64,000 bases of DNA, from NCBI GenBank assembly GCA_900539755.1, contig UQDC01000004.1, positions 62,001 to 126,000 of the forward strand. Reading direction: 5' to 3'. A program made the translations under genes and the position numbers. The notes under the pieces are model-generated. The model had not been told where the DNA came from. It was given only the letters and a program-made list of their open reading frames with translations, and searched no databases. How positions within the stretch are numbered: position 1 is the first letter of the stretch; each line of letters opens with the position of its first letter. The DNA comes from an uncultured Alistipes sp. GTDB taxonomy: Bacteria; Bacteroidota; Bacteroidia; Bacteroidales; Rikenellaceae. This document shows, one piece after another, positions 32,248-40,506 of this stretch.

Positions 32248-34374
32248 TTAAACCTGCAGCAAGCCGAATTTGCGCAGTTGATCCCACTGTTTGGAGAGGT
32301 AAAATACAATAAACGGCTCTTCACTGAATTGTGCGTAAAGCTCTTTGGCTTCAGCCAATGTGAATTTGCAGTCAAGTTTGGATACAATCGGCAATAGGTG
32401 CATGATAAAATCCTGATCGGCAGGTTTGAGCCTGAAGGTCTTTTCTGAAGAGTTGCTTCGAATAATGATTCCCTCCTCGGTTCGAACAGCTTGCGGTCCG
32501 ATCCAGATCAACCGTGCATGATCCGAGTATATACGTGATGAATCGGGCTTGATGAGGTGGTCGGTGATCAAGGTCTCTTCCACTGTGGTCGTAGGAACCT
32601 CTTTCCCCTTGAACCATTTGTGTACGGGTCGGTCAAGTCCGTTACCGTACATGTAATTGGCAAGGGCTTCATTCAAGCCGTCGCCTACCATGTTGATGTT
32701 GTAGGTGCGAATCTCTGTAAAGGGAATTTCGTTGTTGGCAAATCCATTGGGTCCTTTATTTTTGTGATGTACACCAAACTCTTCGGGCGATTGTCCACTG
32801 GGACTGTGGACCGTCATGGCATAGCGGTGCCAGAATGCAGACCCTATCAGTTCGGCCCGGAACAGTTGGCGTACCACCTCCAGCGAATCGACACTCTCCT
32901 GGAGTGTTTCGGTAGGGAAACCATACATCAGATAGGTGTGTACCATGATCCCTGCATAGAAAAAGTTACGCATGGCCAAGGTGGCCTGTTCAATGGTAAC
33001 TCCCTTATTCATCAGTGCAAGCAGCCGATCCGATGCCACTTCCAAACCTCCAGATACGGCAATGCAACCGGCAGCTGACATCAATTGAGCCAAATCCCCC
33101 GTAAAACTTTTTTCGAAACGGATATTGGTCCACCAGGAGACTTTGAGGTTGCGGCGTAAAATCTCAATTGAGAGGTCGCGTAGGGTGGTAGGAGAGGCTG
33201 CTTCATCCACGAAATGGAATCCCCGACTACCTGTCTGTGTTATGACCTGTTCCATCCAATCGACCAACTCGGTTGCTGATACGCGTTCATAGCGGCAGAT
33301 ATAATCCAATGAGGTGTCGCAGAAGGCACATTTGCCCCAATAGCAACCGTGGGCAAGCATCATCTTGTTCCAGCGTCCATCGCTCCAAAGACGGTGCATG
33401 GGATTGGTTACTTCTGTCAGCGAGATGTATTTGTCGTGCGGTAGTCCACTATAATCCGGGCAACCCCGTTCAAGATGAGAGATTGGGCTATCATCGCCGT
33501 TATGATATCCTTCGCGGGTATAGGTGTGGATTAGAGGTGCTCCTGTCAGAATTCGTTCAATCGGTAACTCTCCATCGTCCAATACCACGTAGTCAACATA
33601 TTGAAAGATCCCCTGTTCGGTCATAGACCGCAATTCGGTTGAAGGGTATCCGCCTCCTATGATGACTTTGATTTGGGAATGGCGCTCCTTGATGTGTTGT
33701 GCACACCGAAGTGTGGCGAGTAAATTGCCTGGAAAAGGTATCGTAAAACCGATGTGAGTAGGTGACTCAGCTGTAATTTTGTTGTCGAGCAGATTGATCA
33801 TCTCCTCCTCGATCAGGTTTAGCGGCTGTTGTAGTGCAGCCTCGAGACGAGAGAAGGTGGGGATGGCGACTGCCAGCTGTTCACCGTATCGGACGATTTC
33901 GAAATATTCGGTGATAGTACCCCGGATCAGATCACTCAGATCTTGCAGGTAGAGCGTACAGAGAAATTTAGCACAGTCGGAAGTTCCCAGGTTACCAAAA
34001 AAGTAATCGAGTTCACCAATTGAATCGAAACGATGGGCTTGGGGAAGAAACTCACCGTTGCAGATCAATGTGGCCAAAGTGTTGTCTCCCTTGCGCAGAA
34101 ACTCTATGACCGTATCAATCGTATTCAGATAATGGTCTCGCAGAGCGTAGATCCGTTCCAAATTGGGATCGCCATCGATTGCCTCAGGAGTACAGTGATA
34201 GAAAATCCGTTGCAGCAGTTCACGGCTGAAAAGTCTGTTGATCAACTCGATGGATAGGTCGTACTGTTCGACCTGATGTCCATGACGGGTCAAATATCCT
34301 TTTAAATAGGCAGTCGCCGGATACGGACAGTTGACCTGAACAAAAGGCGGGGTAATCAACAAAAGCTTTTCCAT
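32248..34374 (-). CDS. B12-binding-type radical SAM protein with CX4CX2C cluster motif
   Basis: This 708-residue protein opens like B12-binding radical SAM enzymes (LLLITPPFVQVNCPYPATAYLKGYL) and has the cobalamin-domain-like IKVIIGGGYPSTELRS, with YVVLDDGELPIERIL. The radical SAM cysteines are Cys344, Cys349 and Cys352 in CYWGKCAFC, that is CX4CX2C rather than CX3CX2C; I confirmed this from the codons. FHFVDEAAS, SWWTNIRFEKSF and VSGGLEVASDRLL continue the barrel, followed by GIMVHTYLMYGFPTETLQES. The cobalamin-binding DxHxxG motif is not seen, so B12 use is uncertain. The last 200 residues form an unrecognised tail. Substrate unknown; an operon partner is the SDR. Confidence 0.83.
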   Translation of the reverse strand: MEKLLLITPPFVQVNCPYPATAYLKGYLTRHGHQVEQYDLSIELINRLFSRELLQRIFYHCTPEAIDGDPNLERIYALRDHYLNTIDTVIEFLRKGDNTLATLICNGEFLPQAHRFDSIGELDYFFGNLGTSDCAKFLCTLYLQDLSDLIRGTITEYFEIVRYGEQLAVAIPTFSRLEAALQQPLNLIEEEMINLLDNKITAESPTHIGFTIPFPGNLLATLRCAQHIKERHSQIKVIIGGGYPSTELRSMTEQGIFQYVDYVVLDDGELPIERILTGAPLIHTYTREGYHNGDDSPISHLERGCPDYSGLPHDKYISLTEVTNPMHRLWSDGRWNKMMLAHGCYWGKCAFCDTSLDYICRYERVSATELVDWMEQVITQTGSRGFHFVDEAASPTTLRDLSIEILRRNLKVSWWTNIRFEKSFTGDLAQLMSAAGCIAVSGGLEVASDRLLALMNKGVTIEQATLAMRNFFYAGIMVHTYLMYGFPTETLQESVDSLEVVRQLFRAELIGSAFWHRYAMTVHSPSGQSPEEFGVHHKNKGPNGFANNEIPFTEIRTYNINMVGDGLNEALANYMYGNGLDRPVHKWFKGKEVPTTTVEETLITDHLIKPDSSRIYSDHARLIWIGPQAVRTEEGIIIRSNSSEKTFRLKPADQDFIMHLLPIVSKLDCKFTLAEAKELYAQFSEEPFIVFYLSKQWDQLRKFGLLQV

Positions 34375-34473
34375 ACGATTGTGTGGCGATTTGTGATGTT
34401 TGGCAATATGAGATTATCCTTTTGGATTCTGTTAGCTTAATTTTATTTGATCTTTCGGAACTTCTTGTGTGTA

Positions 34474-35238
34474 TTAGGCTTCAATGACTAATCCGTCGTA
34501 CGCAAAATGGCAATTTTCAGGGAGTCGTGGGTCTTCTTGAACATACCTGCCCATCTGATGGGAAACATGGGTAAGGTAGGTGTGTTTAGGACCTACTAAA
34601 TAGCTGATATGTAAAGCTTCATCAAGAGTGAAATGCGAAATGTGAGACTCTTTGCGTAAAGCATTAATTACCAAAGTGTCGATCCCTTTGATTTTTTCGA
34701 TCTCTTGTGGTGAGATATGATTGAAATCAGTCAGATACGCAATTTCTCCGATCCGGAAGCCCAGTACCGGGAGCTTGTAATGTAGTCCTCGAATGGGAAT
34801 TACCTTAACACCTTTTACCTGAAAAGGCTCCTCTGTGATGGTATGCAGATTAATTTCTGGAACGCCGGGATATTTATGTTCACTGAATGCATAATCAAAA
34901 TCTTTCCGAATCACCTGTTGTACCCGCTCTTCGGCATAGATATCAACTGCAGCTTTTGAAGTGTAATTGAATGCCCGTACGTCATCCAAACCTCCAACAT
35001 GATCTTTGTGCCCATGCGTCAGGAGAATGCCATCAATGTGCCGTACATCTTCCCGTAACATCTGTTGCCGAAAATCAGGCCCAGCATCAATCACCAGTAC
35101 AACGTCATCCTGTTCAATCAGCGCAGCAGTTCGTAACCGTTTGTCCCGTGCATCTGGCGATGTGCAAACCCAACAGCCGCACGAAATTACCGGAACACCT
35201 TGTGAGGTTCCTGTTCCCAAAAATGTGAGTTTGGTCAT
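34474..35238 (-). CDS. metallo-beta-lactamase-fold hydrolase, PhnP-like
   Basis: This 254-residue MBL-fold protein starts LTFLGTGTSQGVPVISCGCWVCTSPDARDKRLRTAALI, the hallmark of the PhnP-type phosphodiesterase group, including the Cys-x-Cys-x2-Cys pattern that binds an extra zinc. The dinuclear site has LLTHGHKDHVGGLDDVRAF, a later GLHYKLPVLGFRIGEIAYLTDFNHI and THVSHQMGRY. PhnP hydrolyses a cyclic ribose phosphate in phosphonate breakdown, but no phn genes lie nearby, so another cyclic or nucleotide phosphodiester is as likely. It ends 99 bases before the radical SAM gene. Confidence 0.88.
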   Translation of the reverse strand: MTKLTFLGTGTSQGVPVISCGCWVCTSPDARDKRLRTAALIEQDDVVLVIDAGPDFRQQMLREDVRHIDGILLTHGHKDHVGGLDDVRAFNYTSKAAVDIYAEERVQQVIRKDFDYAFSEHKYPGVPEINLHTITEEPFQVKGVKVIPIRGLHYKLPVLGFRIGEIAYLTDFNHISPQEIEKIKGIDTLVINALRKESHISHFTLDEALHISYLVGPKHTYLTHVSHQMGRYVQEDPRLPENCHFAYDGLVIEA

Positions 35239-35310
35239 TCAATGAAAATTTGTGTAAATATAGCGATTTTACAGTTAAACGATTCTGGAACTATCGTGTC
35301 TTTGTGAAAT

Positions 35311-35353
35311 AAAACAAGGCAGGCGATCCTATTACGATCGCCTGCCTTGTTTT
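35311..35353 (-). terminator. terminator after the POT transporter gene
   Basis: An 18-bp perfect inverted repeat (left arm AAAACAAGGCAGGCGATC, right arm its complement, 7-base loop), 64 bases past the transporter stop. Confidence 0.88.
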
Positions 35354-35416
35354 AAATCTTGTTATAATATAGGTCCCTGTCTTTCCCAACTGTAAGGAAA
35401 GGACCGAGAATATAGA

Positions 35417-37096
35417 TTATGCTTCTGATGTGGTTTTCTCGAGACGTTTCATGCGTGAGAAGAGGAATGCCGCTGAAAGCAGGCAGCAAACCACCAGGAT
35501 TCCCCACAACATCCACAAATCGATAGCTTCCCACAGGTAACCGATCACAGCAACCAAATAGTTGCCGATAGCCGTAGCTGCTAACCAACCACCTTGAGCA
35601 ATACCTTTGTATTTTGGAGGTGCAACTTTCGATACAAAGGAGATACCCATCGGGGAGAGGAACAGTTCAGCAATAGTCAGCACGAAATAGGTGCTGATCA
35701 ACCAATTTGGGGAAACCAACATGGAACTTACACCACCTGTTGCCTTGATGTCGGCAGGGGCTGGTAAACCGTGTGATCCGATAGCCAATATTACAAAACC
35801 CAAAGCAGCGATGAGCATACCGATTCCGATTTTACGTGGAGCAAGCGGCTCTTTGCCACGTTTAGCCAACCAACTGAAAAATGCAACAGTAATAGGAGTA
35901 AGCAGGACAATAAAATAAGCATTGAACTGTTGGAAAATTTGTGGAGTAATTGACATCTCTGTTGGCAGGAATGAGTAGGCCAACCAAGCCAATCCGAGTC
36001 CAATGATGGCGACTAAAGTAGCCGTGAGCTTACTGCGTCCTTCTTTGGATTGGAATATATTGAGGATGCCATAGAAGCCAACCGCAAATGGAATCAAAGT
36101 CAGTAGAGAGAACCCGAACCGGTCGAAACCGCTCACGGCTTTTGCTGTATAGTCACGAGCAAACCAAGTCATGGTTAGGCCGTTTTGGTGGAAAGACATC
36201 CAGAAGAAAATGACGACGGCAAATACCAGTCCAAGGGCTACCAAACGATCATGAGTTTGTTGGGGTGTGAGTTCTTTGACTTCTGTACTTCCCTCTTTGA
36301 CTTTTTGTTTTTCGGTGACATCAGCTGCTGCGTAATATTTGCGGAAACAGAGGAAAATCAGCATAGAGATAATCAATGAGACGCAGGCTACCCCGAATCC
36401 GAAGTTGTAGGATTGGCTCAATGAATCGATGTATTGATTGCCGAATGAGGCCAGGTCTGTGCCGGTATAGCCTTGTTCTGCTGCCAATTTAGTAAATTGT
36501 TCGGTTGCAGCAGGTGTGATGGTGCCGTTGGTCAACTGATGGGTTAGAGCCGGAATTTCGGCATTATAGGTAAAGCCATCTTTGTTGAGAAAATAGTTAG
36601 AAACACCTTGTGCAGCTGAGGGTGCGAAGAAGGCACCGATGTTGATGCACATATAAAAGATGCTGAATGCCAAATCTCGTTTAGCACTGTATTTGGGGTC
36701 ATCATACAGATTGCCGACCAGAGCCTGCAAGTTTCCTTTGAAGCAGCCCGTTCCGAAAGAGATTAAAAGCAGTGCAGTAAACATCATGATTTTGGCTCCT
36801 ATACTGGTTCCGGTCGGGATGGCCAGCAATAAATAGCCGACAAACATGATAATAATACCTATTTTGATTGTTTTGCCGTAACCCCACTTATAATCAGCGA
36901 AAATACCTCCCACTATCGGTAGGAAATAGACGGCCGCGAGAAAACCTCCAAAAATGGTACTGGTCGCATCGGCACTGAATCCGAATTTGGCCTGCATAAA
37001 GAGTACGAAAATGGCCAACATGGTGTAGTAACCGAAGCGTTCTCCCATATTGGCCAATGATAAAACGAAGAGTCCCTTAGGGTGACCTTTGAACAT
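35417..37096 (-). CDS. POT-family proton-coupled peptide transporter
   Basis: This 559-residue MFS carrier has the features of bacterial DtpT/PepT-type di- and tripeptide importers: HPKGLFVLSLANMGERFGYYTMLAIFVLF at the N-terminus, the FGGFLAAVYFLPIVGGIFADYKWGYGKTI loop, GTGCFKGNLQALVGNLYDD, and FSIFYMCINIGAFFAPSAAQ. The ExxERF proton-coupling motif has its first Glu replaced by Asn (N16-M-G-E-R-F). About 14 hydrophobic segments are visible. It is an inner-membrane protein and pairs logically with DPP11 and PepD. A TATCTTTG box is 44 bases upstream and a strong terminator follows, so it is monocistronic. Confidence 0.92.
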   Translation of the reverse strand: MFKGHPKGLFVLSLANMGERFGYYTMLAIFVLFMQAKFGFSADATSTIFGGFLAAVYFLPIVGGIFADYKWGYGKTIKIGIIIMFVGYLLLAIPTGTSIGAKIMMFTALLLISFGTGCFKGNLQALVGNLYDDPKYSAKRDLAFSIFYMCINIGAFFAPSAAQGVSNYFLNKDGFTYNAEIPALTHQLTNGTITPAATEQFTKLAAEQGYTGTDLASFGNQYIDSLSQSYNFGFGVACVSLIISMLIFLCFRKYYAAADVTEKQKVKEGSTEVKELTPQQTHDRLVALGLVFAVVIFFWMSFHQNGLTMTWFARDYTAKAVSGFDRFGFSLLTLIPFAVGFYGILNIFQSKEGRSKLTATLVAIIGLGLAWLAYSFLPTEMSITPQIFQQFNAYFIVLLTPITVAFFSWLAKRGKEPLAPRKIGIGMLIAALGFVILAIGSHGLPAPADIKATGGVSSMLVSPNWLISTYFVLTIAELFLSPMGISFVSKVAPPKYKGIAQGGWLAATAIGNYLVAVIGYLWEAIDLWMLWGILVVCCLLSAAFLFSRMKRLEKTTSEA

Positions 37097-37139
37097 GAGT
37101 TGAATGAATTTTTAGATTAGCAATAGTTTATATTAGTCA

Positions 37140-37147
37140 CAAAGATA
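37140..37147 (-). promoter_or_regulatory. -7 promoter box of the POT transporter
   Basis: The minus strand reads TATCTTTG, perfect to consensus, 44 bases before the ATG. Confidence 0.6.
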
Positions 37148-37269
37148 ATATTCTTTTTGGTTTGTCGTTTTCATAAGTTTATGTTATTTTTATAACTATA
37201 AAAAAGAGTACAGCTATATTCGATTGCTGTGTTCGAATCGAACAGATGATTTCATAGAAAACGAAGACT

Positions 37270-39306
37270 ATGCAACTACCGAAACATTTGCCTATTGTTG
37301 AACAGGATGAATGGCTCAAACCAGTTGAAGATGCCATGATGGGTCGGTATGCCTATTTTCGACGTAGGCTCGACGATATTGAGCAGTCTGCCGGGTCGCT
37401 TGTCGATTATGCTAATGGATACCTGTATTTTGGATTTCAATACGATCCAATTCGGCATGGATGGTGGTTTCGTGAGTGGTTGCCGGGTGCTTTTGATGTC
37501 TATCTGTTTGGAGATTTTAACGATTGGCAACGCACTGAACTTCGGCTGGAAAAGGGAGATAATGGTGTCTGGTCTATTTTTTTGCCCGATGAGAAGTATG
37601 CCGGAAAATTGATACATGGTTCGCATGTCAAAATGCTCGTACACGGTCTGAATGGTTGGCTCGAACGAATTCCGGCTTATATCCGTCGGGTTGTTCAAGA
37701 TGAGCAGAGCAAAGATTTTACCGGTCAGTTGTGGGCACCTCCGGTTCCTTTTGATTGGGAGGGAGATAGTTTTGACATATCAACACTCGGGACGCTATAT
37801 ATTTATGAGAGCCATGTGGGAATGGCGCAGGAAAAAGAGGGGGTGGGAACCTATACAGAATTTACTGAGAAAATCCTTCCTCGCATCAAACAGGATGGCT
37901 ATAATGTCGTGCAGTTGATGGCTGTTGCGGAGCACCCTTATTATGGTAGCTTCGGATACCATGTAAGTAATTTCTTTGCACCTTCCTCCCGATTCGGGAC
38001 TCCAGAGGAGCTAAAAGCATTGATTAAGCGTGCACATGAATTGGGACTTGCTGTAGTGATGGATCTCGTACAGGCCCATTATGTGAAAAATATCAACGAG
38101 GGACTTAACGAGCTGGATGGGACCGATCATCTTTATTCACCTTCAGGACTGGCCGGAGATCAGCCCTATTGGGACTCTAAACTGTTTGATTATGCGAAAC
38201 CGGAGGTGGAGCATTTCTTGTTGTCGAATGTCAAATATTGGCTCGATGAGTTTCATTTCGATGGGTTCCGCTTTGACGGAGTGACCTCGATGATCTATAC
38301 CCATCACGGTTATACGGAGTTCGATTGCCGTGAAAAGTATTTCAATGATGTAAATGGCGATGCATTGGCCTATTTGACGTTAGCCAATAAATTGGTACAC
38401 GATTTTTGTCCATCAGCAGTGACAATTGCCGAAGATGTGAGCGGTATGCCTGGTATGTGTGTGCCTGTCGAAGATGGCGGTGTTGGGTTTGATTATCGGT
38501 TGGGCATGGCTGTTCCCGATTTTTGGATTCGCCTGCTGAAGGAGGTGCCAGACGAGAAGTGGAATATATGGGAGATGTGGCACATGATGGTTGATCGCCT
38601 CGGATCTGTCAAAACGGTGGCTTACTGCGAGTCACATGATCAGGCTCTGGTGGGAGATAAAACCATAGCCTTCCGATTGATGGATAAGCAGATGTACACG
38701 GATATGAATCGGGCGGCTGAAAACTTGATTATCGATCGGGGTATGGCGCTGCACAAGATGATCCGACTCTTTACGATCTCGTTGGCCGGGGAGGCCTATC
38801 TCAATTTTATGGGTAACGAATTTGGACATCCCGAGTGGATCGATTTTCCGCGAGAAGGGAATGGTTGGAGTTATGCCCATGCACGGCGTCAATGGAGCCT
38901 TTCGACCAATGGCTTTTTGCGTTATAGTTTCCTGGGAGCATTCGATCGGGCCATGCTGGAATTGATGCAACGTTACGATGTCTTGGCCAGCGGATTTGCC
39001 TATAACCATCAGATGGATGAAGAGAACAAGACCATCGTATTCAGTCATCGTGGCGATTTGGTTTTCATTTTCAACTGGCACCCGCAGCGCAGTATTCCCG
39101 ATTATGAGGTTACGGTTCCGGCTCCGGGCAAATACCGCATTGAACTCTCATCGGATGAAAAGCGTTTTGGCGGTTATGGACGTATTGATGAAACGCTTGA
39201 GGCCTTTTCTTCTCCGCGAAAAGCTGAGGATGGTTCTGTTTCCCATTTTATTAAAATATATAATCTGAGCCGTGCTGCATTGGTCCTGAAAAAGGTGGAT
39301 GAGTAA
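37270..39306 (+). CDS. glgB: 1,4-alpha-glucan branching enzyme, eukaryotic-type (GH13_8)
   Basis: This enzyme cuts alpha-1,4-glucan and rejoins the piece as an alpha-1,6 branch in glycogen. The 678-residue protein has an N-terminal CBM48-like domain (WWFREWLPGAFDVYLFGDFNDW) and a GH13 barrel: SFGYHVSNFFAPSSRFGTPEELK, DLVQAHYVKN, GFRFDGVTSM with nucleophile Asp336, TIAEDVSGMPG with acid/base Glu388, and YCESHDQALVGDKT. The wording of these blocks, and NFMGNEFGHPEWIDFPREGNGWS, is that of plant and animal branching enzymes rather than E. coli GlgB. No other glycogen gene is adjacent. The ATG at 37270 follows the divergent transporter promoter region by 120 bases. Confidence 0.94.
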   Translation: MQLPKHLPIVEQDEWLKPVEDAMMGRYAYFRRRLDDIEQSAGSLVDYANGYLYFGFQYDPIRHGWWFREWLPGAFDVYLFGDFNDWQRTELRLEKGDNGVWSIFLPDEKYAGKLIHGSHVKMLVHGLNGWLERIPAYIRRVVQDEQSKDFTGQLWAPPVPFDWEGDSFDISTLGTLYIYESHVGMAQEKEGVGTYTEFTEKILPRIKQDGYNVVQLMAVAEHPYYGSFGYHVSNFFAPSSRFGTPEELKALIKRAHELGLAVVMDLVQAHYVKNINEGLNELDGTDHLYSPSGLAGDQPYWDSKLFDYAKPEVEHFLLSNVKYWLDEFHFDGFRFDGVTSMIYTHHGYTEFDCREKYFNDVNGDALAYLTLANKLVHDFCPSAVTIAEDVSGMPGMCVPVEDGGVGFDYRLGMAVPDFWIRLLKEVPDEKWNIWEMWHMMVDRLGSVKTVAYCESHDQALVGDKTIAFRLMDKQMYTDMNRAAENLIIDRGMALHKMIRLFTISLAGEAYLNFMGNEFGHPEWIDFPREGNGWSYAHARRQWSLSTNGFLRYSFLGAFDRAMLELMQRYDVLASGFAYNHQMDEENKTIVFSHRGDLVFIFNWHPQRSIPDYEVTVPAPGKYRIELSSDEKRFGGYGRIDETLEAFSSPRKAEDGSVSHFIKIYNLSRAALVLKKVDE

Positions 39307-39526
39307 TCCTAGAAACTTTCCCAGATTGTTTTGAAATGATAGACTGCTTAATGGTGTGTCTCAAAGTATTGGGGTAGGTTCGTCATAGAGTGGCTTGTGT
39401 CCAATAGACAGGTGTTGAGAGCTACCCCCTATGAGCGAGGCTGCAACTCTCTTTTCTGGGGAAATAGCCCCATTATATTGGTTAGAGGATGCAGCAATTG
39501 GCGAATTTTTGATCCTTTTAAGCCCT

Positions 39527-40078
39527 TTATTTGGTGTGGTGGGATATAGGGCGTGCCGGATTGCCTACATAAATACTGTCTGCCGGGATATCTTTGGTGA
39601 CCACAGATCCGGCTCCGACTACAGAGCGAGGACCAATGGTTACTCCGGGAAGCAATATCGCTCCACCACCGATCCAACAATCATCGCCGATGGTGACCGG
39701 TTTGCAGATTTCGATCGTACGGCGTTCCCGATAATCCAGCGGATGATGAAAGGTATAAATTTGGACTGCCGGTCCGATCAAAACATGGTTGCCAATTCGG
39801 ATCGGTGCTCCGTCCAGCATAACGCAATTGTAATTGATGAAACCGCCTTCACCGATATACAGATTGTATCCGTAGTCACAGAAAAAGGGAGGGCGGATCA
39901 TACATTGTGCTGAGGCATTGGGAAGTAGCTGATTGAGCAGCGTCCTGTATTGTTCATCTTCCATGGTGATTGCGTTGAGCTTTTGCAAAATACGGGCAGC
40001 GTATGCTCGCTCTTGAGCCAACGTTTCGTCGTGCGTGTCGAATGGCAGACCCGCAATCATTTGCTCTTTCGCAGTCAT
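39527..40078 (-). CDS. sugar O-acetyltransferase, maltose/galactoside acetyltransferase type
   Basis: This 183-residue left-handed beta-helix acetyltransferase uses acetyl-CoA. It opens MTAKEQMIAGLPFDTHDETLAQER, the Mac/LacA-type N-terminal helix, then FFCDYGYNLYIGEGGFINYNCVMLDGAPIRIGNHVLIGP with the hexapeptide repeats, the catalytic His in YTFHHPLDYRER, and GDDCWIGGGAILLPGVTIG...GNPARPI. The start is the ATG at 40076-40078; upstream codons belong to the intergenic gap with the gtrA gene. It is the last of three co-oriented genes, suggesting it decorates a glycan made by the GT39 enzyme, though a free sugar acceptor is equally possible. Confidence 0.92.
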   Translation of the reverse strand: MTAKEQMIAGLPFDTHDETLAQERAYAARILQKLNAITMEDEQYRTLLNQLLPNASAQCMIRPPFFCDYGYNLYIGEGGFINYNCVMLDGAPIRIGNHVLIGPAVQIYTFHHPLDYRERRTIEICKPVTIGDDCWIGGGAILLPGVTIGPRSVVGAGSVVTKDIPADSIYVGNPARPISHHTK

Positions 40079-40092
40079 GGTGATGTTTAGGC

Positions 40093-40467
40093 TTATGCAG
40101 TAAAGGTGACGAAATAGTTCATAAAGAAATTCCAAATGGTTACCGTGCCGATGGCAAACAGTTTGGCCAAATAAAAATTCATGCGTGCCCGTTCAGCCAA
40201 CAAATAGATGATACCGTTGTTGATTCCTAATCCGATCAGTGAGATACCCAAAAAGGTAAGGTATTGTTGTGTGATGGCCGGATCGTGACTCGAGAAGGTC
40301 CAAATTCGATTGAGAATATAATTGGATGTAGCAGCGCAAATGAAACCTGCCGAGTTGGCGAGGTATTTGTTGATGCGGGCCTTTTCTTTGAGCAGATAGG
40401 TAATGCCAAAATCGACGAATACACCACTGCCGCCGACTACACAAAATTTGATGAATTGAGCTAACAT
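40093..40467 (-). CDS. GtrA-family membrane protein
   Basis: This 124-residue integral membrane protein has four hydrophobic segments and the GtrA pattern FIKFCVVGGSGVFVDFGITYLL, then NSAGFICAATSNYILNRIWTF and the closing TVTIWNFFMNYFVTF. GtrA-type proteins are thought to flip or help move polyprenyl-phosphate-linked sugars across the inner membrane. It follows the GT39 gene by 39 bases and precedes the acetyltransferase by 14, forming one unit: a lipid-linked sugar donor flippase, a transferase and a decorating enzyme. The start is the ATG at 40465-40467; the TTG further out is less likely. Confidence 0.9.
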   Translation of the reverse strand: MLAQFIKFCVVGGSGVFVDFGITYLLKEKARINKYLANSAGFICAATSNYILNRIWTFSSHDPAITQQYLTFLGISLIGLGINNGIIYLLAERARMNFYLAKLFAIGTVTIWNFFMNYFVTFTA

Positions 40468-40506
40468 GACTTCCTGATCCAATAGGGTTAAGGGAAGATA
40501 GTGATC

